From: Sandaracinaceae bacterium
GTDB taxonomy: Bacteria > Myxococcota_A > Polyangia > Polyangiales > Houyiibacteriaceae
Assembly (NCBI GenBank): GCA_020633055.1
Contig: JACKEJ010000004.1
Location: forward strand, 248,001 to 312,000
Direction of reading: 5' to 3'
Length of the DNA stretch: 64,000 nt
Positions 60,945 to 64,000 of the stretch are shown one piece after another. The position numbers and the translations under genes were made by a program. The stretch's first letter is position 1; the number at the start of each line of letters is the position of its first letter. The notes under the pieces were generated by a model. It was not told where the DNA came from. It searched no databases and was given only the letters and a program-made list of their open reading frames with translations.

Positions 60945-62159
60945 TCAGTTTCCCGATGGCACTGCGGCCAGGGCCGCGTCCCAAGTGGCACTCGATGCCA
61001 ACATCTTTTGGAACTGGATGACGAGCGGGGGCATCGAGGCCGCCACCACCCCCACCAGCTTCCCTTCGCGCCCGAAGATCGCGCAGAACTTCTCCTCCGA
61101 CGGCGATCCGGCGGCGAAGACCACCTCGTCGTCCCCCCGGGGCCGCCCTGCTCCCTGGAGCTTCACACCGAACTGATCGGACCAGAAGCTGGGAACGTGG
61201 GAGTACGGGGCGGCGCCGTCCCCGTTGAGCAGATGGTCCACGACGGCGCGGGCCCCCTCCACCGCGTTGCTCCAGTGCTCCAGGCGCATGGACTCTTCGA
61301 AGAGGGGGTTCCAGAACCGGGCCACGTCGCCCAGCGCGTACACACCCTCCGCAGCACGACAGTGCGCGTCGGTCACGACCCCATCCGAAAGCGTCAGCCC
61401 GGACTCGGCGAGCCACTCGACGTTCGGGACGGCGCCGATGCCCACGACACAGACTTCCGCGGCGACCACCTCCCCGCTGCCCACGCGCACACCGCTGAGC
61501 ACGGGGCCTGCATCCGAGGCACGACTCTCGAAGCCCGCGACCTCCACGGAGCAGCGCACGTCGACGCCGTGCGCCTGCATGCGCGCGCCCAACGCCTCGC
61601 CCAGCGTGCGGCCTAGGCCACGCACGAGGGGCGCCTCGAGGGCCTCGAGCACGGTGACCTCGCAGCCCAATGCACGCGCCGTGCTGGCCACCTCGGCGCC
61701 AATGAAGCCCGCCCCCACCACGCAGACGCGCGGCCGGGTCGCGAGCGCCGCCTTCACCGCGCGCGCGTCGTCGAGGGTGCGCAGCGTGAAGAGGCCAGCG
61801 AGCTCTGGCTGCGCGGGGAGTCGGCGCGCGCGCGCCCCCGTGGCCACCACCACGGCGTCGTACGGAAGCACGCGTCCGCTCTGCAGCTGCACCTCGCGCG
61901 CGGCGACGTCCAGGTGGGTGGCCCGTTCGCCCAGGCACAGGTCGAGCCCCAGCTCGTCGTACGGCTTGCGACGCAACGCGAGCTGCCCCTCCTCGAACGT
62001 CCCCTGCAGCAGCTGCTTCGACAGCGGTGGGCGGTCGTAGGGCAGGTGTGGCTCGTCGCCCACCAGCGTGAGCTTCCCGGCGAAGCCCTTGCGGCGCAGC
62101 AGCTCGGCCGTGCGCAGCCCTGCCAACGAAGCCCCCACGATCACCACGCTGTCCGGCAT
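60945..62159 (-). CDS. Ferredoxin-NAD(P) reductase of oxygenase systems (BphA4/rhodocoxin reductase-like)
   Basis: 404 residues, ATG 62159. Two nucleotide-binding folds: FAD motif SVVIVGASLAGLRTAELLR and NAD motif VCVVGAGFIGAEVAST. DRPPLSKQLL and DAVVVATGARARRL are diagnostic; VYALGDVARF is the FAD-binding GD motif; the C-terminal Reductase_C domain contains SFWSDQFGVKLQGAG. Such flavoproteins move electrons from NADH to ferredoxin for P450s or Rieske oxygenases. It is divergent from a matching ferredoxin gene with only 122 bp between, so they form one system. Confidence 0.93.
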   Translation of the reverse strand: MPDSVVIVGASLAGLRTAELLRRKGFAGKLTLVGDEPHLPYDRPPLSKQLLQGTFEEGQLALRRKPYDELGLDLCLGERATHLDVAAREVQLQSGRVLPYDAVVVATGARARRLPAQPELAGLFTLRTLDDARAVKAALATRPRVCVVGAGFIGAEVASTARALGCEVTVLEALEAPLVRGLGRTLGEALGARMQAHGVDVRCSVEVAGFESRASDAGPVLSGVRVGSGEVVAAEVCVVGIGAVPNVEWLAESGLTLSDGVVTDAHCRAAEGVYALGDVARFWNPLFEESMRLEHWSNAVEGARAVVDHLLNGDGAAPYSHVPSFWSDQFGVKLQGAGRPRGDDEVVFAAGSPSEEKFCAIFGREGKLVGVVAASMPPLVIQFQKMLASSATWDAALAAVPSGN

Positions 62160-62213
62160 CGACGCTCCTCACTTCCAATGCGCTGGCCCTGGCGAGCGCG
62201 TTGCGGTACAAAG

Positions 62214-62227
62214 TGAAACATGTTCTA
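62214..62227. promoter_or_regulatory. KstR-like operator TGAAACATGTTCTA
   Basis: Fits every fixed position of the TNNAACNNGTTNNA consensus recalled for the mycobacterial cholesterol-catabolism repressor KstR. It lies in the shared promoter of the reductase and the ferredoxin/ketosteroid-dehydrogenase-like genes, 55-68 bp from one start and 55-68 bp from the other. No kstR homologue is in the window next to it. Confidence 0.5.
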
Positions 62228-62281
62228 GTTGCCCGCGCGGAGCAAGTCGACGCGCGGTGCCCACAGCCGGAGAGTCCCACC

Positions 62282-62473
62282 ATGAAGATCGTTTTCGATG
62301 CCGACGCCTGCGCGTGCCATGGCCAGTGTGCCAGCGCCGCGCCCGAGCTCTTTGCCTTTGACGACTTGGGGCACCTCAAGGTGCTGATCGAGGAGCCGCC
62401 CGAGGATCTGTGGGAGGCCGCCGAGGACGCTGCCGATGTCTGCCCGGTGCAGGCCATCACGCTGGTGCGCTGA
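62282..62473 (+). CDS. Ferredoxin of the P450-associated CXXHXXC(X)nCP type
   Basis: 63 residues, ATG 62282. The cluster-binding signature is CACHGQC, then a long gap to CPVQAI. The position usually filled by a third cysteine is His, as in actinobacterial P450 ferredoxins that carry a [3Fe-4S] or atypical cluster. Acidic surface (FDDLGHLKVLIEEPPEDLWEAAEDAAD) suits docking to a reductase. It probably receives electrons from the divergent reductase and feeds a P450 not seen in this window. 6 bp before the next gene. Confidence 0.92.
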   Translation: MKIVFDADACACHGQCASAAPELFAFDDLGHLKVLIEEPPEDLWEAAEDAADVCPVQAITLVR

Positions 62474-62479
62474 GATCCC

Positions 62480-64000
62480 ATGAGCGGCGACCGAGCGCAG
62501 ATGCGTGCTCCGATGCGAGCTCCGATGCGAGCTCCGATGGAGGAGCGCAGCTTCGACGTGGTGGTGATGGGCAGCGGCGGAGGCGGCCTGCTGGCCGCGC
62601 TGACCGTCGCGCGCGCGGGCGGGTCCGTCTGCCTGGTGGAGAAGGCCTCCACCATCGGGGGCACCACGGCCGTGTCGGGCGGGGTCATCTGGGTCCCCGG
62701 AAACCACCGCATGGCCGAGGCCGGCGTGACGGACACGCGCGAGGCAGCGCTCACCTACATGACGCGCATCGCCGACGGTCGCGCCCCCCAGGCGCTGATC
62801 GAGCGCTACCTGGACGCCGCGCCCGAGATGGTGCGCTACGTGGAGGACGCCACCGAGGTCCGCTTCACGGCGATGCCCACCTATCCGGACTATCACCCCG
62901 AGTTCCCCGGGGGCAAAACGGGCGGCCGCTCGCTCGACAACGGCCTGTTCGACACCACCACGCTCGGAGAGTGGCAGCCGAAGCTGCGCAAGAACCCCAT
63001 CACGGGGCGCATGCCCATCAGCATCCCGGAGGCCATGGGCTGGGGCGTGTTCTGGAACCCGTTCGGCGCGCCGTACCAAGAGGTCGCCGCGCGCGCCAAG
63101 GCGGGCATCGTGCACGGGGGCGCGGGGCTGTGCGGCAAGCTGCTGAAGGCGCTGTTGGCCGCCGGCGTGGAGCCGCTGCTGGAGACTCCGGGTGAGCGCC
63201 TGGTCGTCGAGGACGAGCGCGTGGTGGGGCTCGAGGTCACGCACGCGGGAGCGCCGCTGCGACTGATGGCGCGCCGTGGGGTCATCCTGGCCAGCGGTGG
63301 GTTCGAGTGGAGCGAGACGTACCGCAAGGCGTTCCTGCCGCTGGAGCTCACGCACCCCGTCAGCCCGCCGCAGAACACGGGCGACGGGCTGCGCATGGCC
63401 ATGAGCGTCGGGGCCGAGCTGGGCAACATGGGCGAGGCCTGGTGGACGCCCGCCGTAGCGCTCCCGGGCGAGACGTACGACGGCGCGCCGCTCTACCGCA
63501 GCGAGTTCTCCGTGCGCTGCCTGCCGCACAGCGTGCTGGTCAACCGCAAGGGGCAGCGCTTCACCAACGAGTCGCACAACTACAACGACATGACCAAGCC
63601 GTACTTCCACCACGACCCGGTGGCGTACGACCGTCCGAACGTGCCGGCCTGGTTGATCGTGGACCAACAGTACCTGGACAAGTACGTGCTCATCACCGCG
63701 GTCAAGGGGCGCCCCCTGCCCGACTGGCTCGTGGTGGCCGACTCGCTCGCGGAGCTGGCCGAGAAGACCGGGGTGGACGCGGCTGGCCTGACCGCCACCA
63801 TCGAGCGCTTCAACGGCTTCGCGCGGGCTGGTGTGGACCCGGACTTCCGGCGCGGGGAGAGCGCCTTCGACCAGTTCTACGGGGACCCGAGGCAGCGCGA
63901 ACAGGGCGGCAACCCCAGCCTGGGCACGCTCGAGCGCGCGCCGTTCTACGCGGTGCAGCTGCACCCGGGGGCGATGGGCACCAAGGGCGGTCCGAAGACC
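62480..64000 (+). CDS. 3-ketosteroid-delta1-dehydrogenase-like FAD-binding oxidoreductase (3' truncated by window edge)
   Basis: At least 507 residues, starting 6 bp after the ferredoxin. FAD-binding SFDVVVMGSGGGGLLAAL, then VEKASTIGGTTAVSGGVIWVP, the family signature; RGVILASGGFEWSETYRKAFLP; RFTNESHNYNDMTKPYFHHDP; ends in PGAMGTKGGP, the FAD loop near the C-terminus. This is the fumarate-reductase/KstD group acting on steroids or similar polycyclic ketones. Five in-frame ATGs (62480, 62501, 62513, 62525, 62537) arise from a 12-bp repeat coding M-R-A-P, so the true start is uncertain. The gene runs off the window. Confidence 0.88.
   Translation, partial: MSGDRAQMRAPMRAPMRAPMEERSFDVVVMGSGGGGLLAALTVARAGGSVCLVEKASTIGGTTAVSGGVIWVPGNHRMAEAGVTDTREAALTYMTRIADGRAPQALIERYLDAAPEMVRYVEDATEVRFTAMPTYPDYHPEFPGGKTGGRSLDNGLFDTTTLGEWQPKLRKNPITGRMPISIPEAMGWGVFWNPFGAPYQEVAARAKAGIVHGGAGLCGKLLKALLAAGVEPLLETPGERLVVEDERVVGLEVTHAGAPLRLMARRGVILASGGFEWSETYRKAFLPLELTHPVSPPQNTGDGLRMAMSVGAELGNMGEAWWTPAVALPGETYDGAPLYRSEFSVRCLPHSVLVNRKGQRFTNESHNYNDMTKPYFHHDPVAYDRPNVPAWLIVDQQYLDKYVLITAVKGRPLPDWLVVADSLAELAEKTGVDAAGLTATIERFNGFARAGVDPDFRRGESAFDQFYGDPRQREQGGNPSLGTLERAPFYAVQLHPGAMGTKGGPKT
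62501..62540 (+). repeat. 12-bp tandem repeat encoding MRAP at a gene start
   Basis: Three copies of an ATGCGWGCTCCG-type unit, followed by ATGGAG. The unit length is a multiple of three, so copy number changes alter N-terminus length and the number of potential start codons without shifting frame. Confidence 0.6.

Noticed and set aside
1..64000. Insertion sequences, integrases, tRNA or rRNA genes
   Set aside because: None was recognised by eye despite the accessory character of parts of the window; short or degraded copies could have been missed.

Overview
The window is high-GC, gene-dense bacterial chromosome. Most genes have strong third-position GC bias, and many start with GTG or TTG and overlap the upstream stop as GTGA or ATGA. 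The gene content points to a myxobacterium-like member of Myxococcota (order Polyangiales or a relative). Evidence for this: a cysteine-rich repeat protein of the myxobacterial type with a MYXO-CTERM-like tail, a DUF1592/DUF1552 gene pair, a TonB_C/TonB-receptor fusion, a large number of lipoproteins, and AraC regulators with an OruR-like layout. This is inferred from gene content; there is no rRNA or tRNA gene to confirm it.

Layout. 1-6.2 kb: tail of an AraC regulator, a pectin-acetylesterase-like lipoprotein, an alpha/beta-hydrolase lipoprotein, a lipoprotein with a duplicated domain and a cytosolic hydrolase. 6.2-12.9 kb: a haem lipoprotein and a likely acyl-CoA catabolic cluster (APH-like kinase, amidohydrolase, TetR regulator, two acyl-CoA dehydrogenases). 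12.9-15.3 kb: uncharacterised envelope proteins. 15.2-18.8 kb: a broken type I restriction-modification operon (truncated hsdS, KilA-N protein, hsdM) and a Uma2-type nuclease. 18.8-24.7 kb: secreted repeat proteins, including an ASPIC/UnbV gene interrupted by an in-frame TAG. 24.9-30.8 kb: almost 6 kb in which recognisable genes (TPR proteins, a LuxR-type regulator, an outer-membrane protein) are broken by many frameshifts. 30.9-36.3 kb: a STAS-like/histidine kinase/response regulator cassette, then a TonB-dependent receptor and its lipoprotein. 36.4-42.6 kb: envelope and hypothetical proteins and a CrtI-like flavoprotein. 42.7-44.6 kb: an AbiE toxin-antitoxin pair with a duplicated inverted-repeat operator. 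44.7-55.2 kb: a COQ4-like protein, SDR, AraC regulator, PcrA/UvrD helicase, amidohydrolase lipoprotein and quinone oxidoreductase. 55.2-60.9 kb: a five-gene envelope operon built on DUF1592 and DUF1552. 60.9-64 kb: an oxygenase-type electron-transfer set (ferredoxin reductase, CXXHXXC ferredoxin) next to a 3-ketosteroid-dehydrogenase-like flavoprotein. The shared promoter there carries an exact match to the mycobacterial KstR operator consensus.

How the genes work together. Two blocks look like lipid or steroid catabolism (7.3-12.7 kb and 60.9-64 kb), each with palindromic sites suited to a TetR-type repressor. Two others are defence or mobile-type modules (15.2-18 kb and 42.7-44.6 kb), one decayed and one apparently intact. 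No intact insertion sequence, CRISPR array, tRNA or rRNA gene was seen. I worked by reading translations and sequence by eye, so family names rest on recognised motifs rather than on searches.
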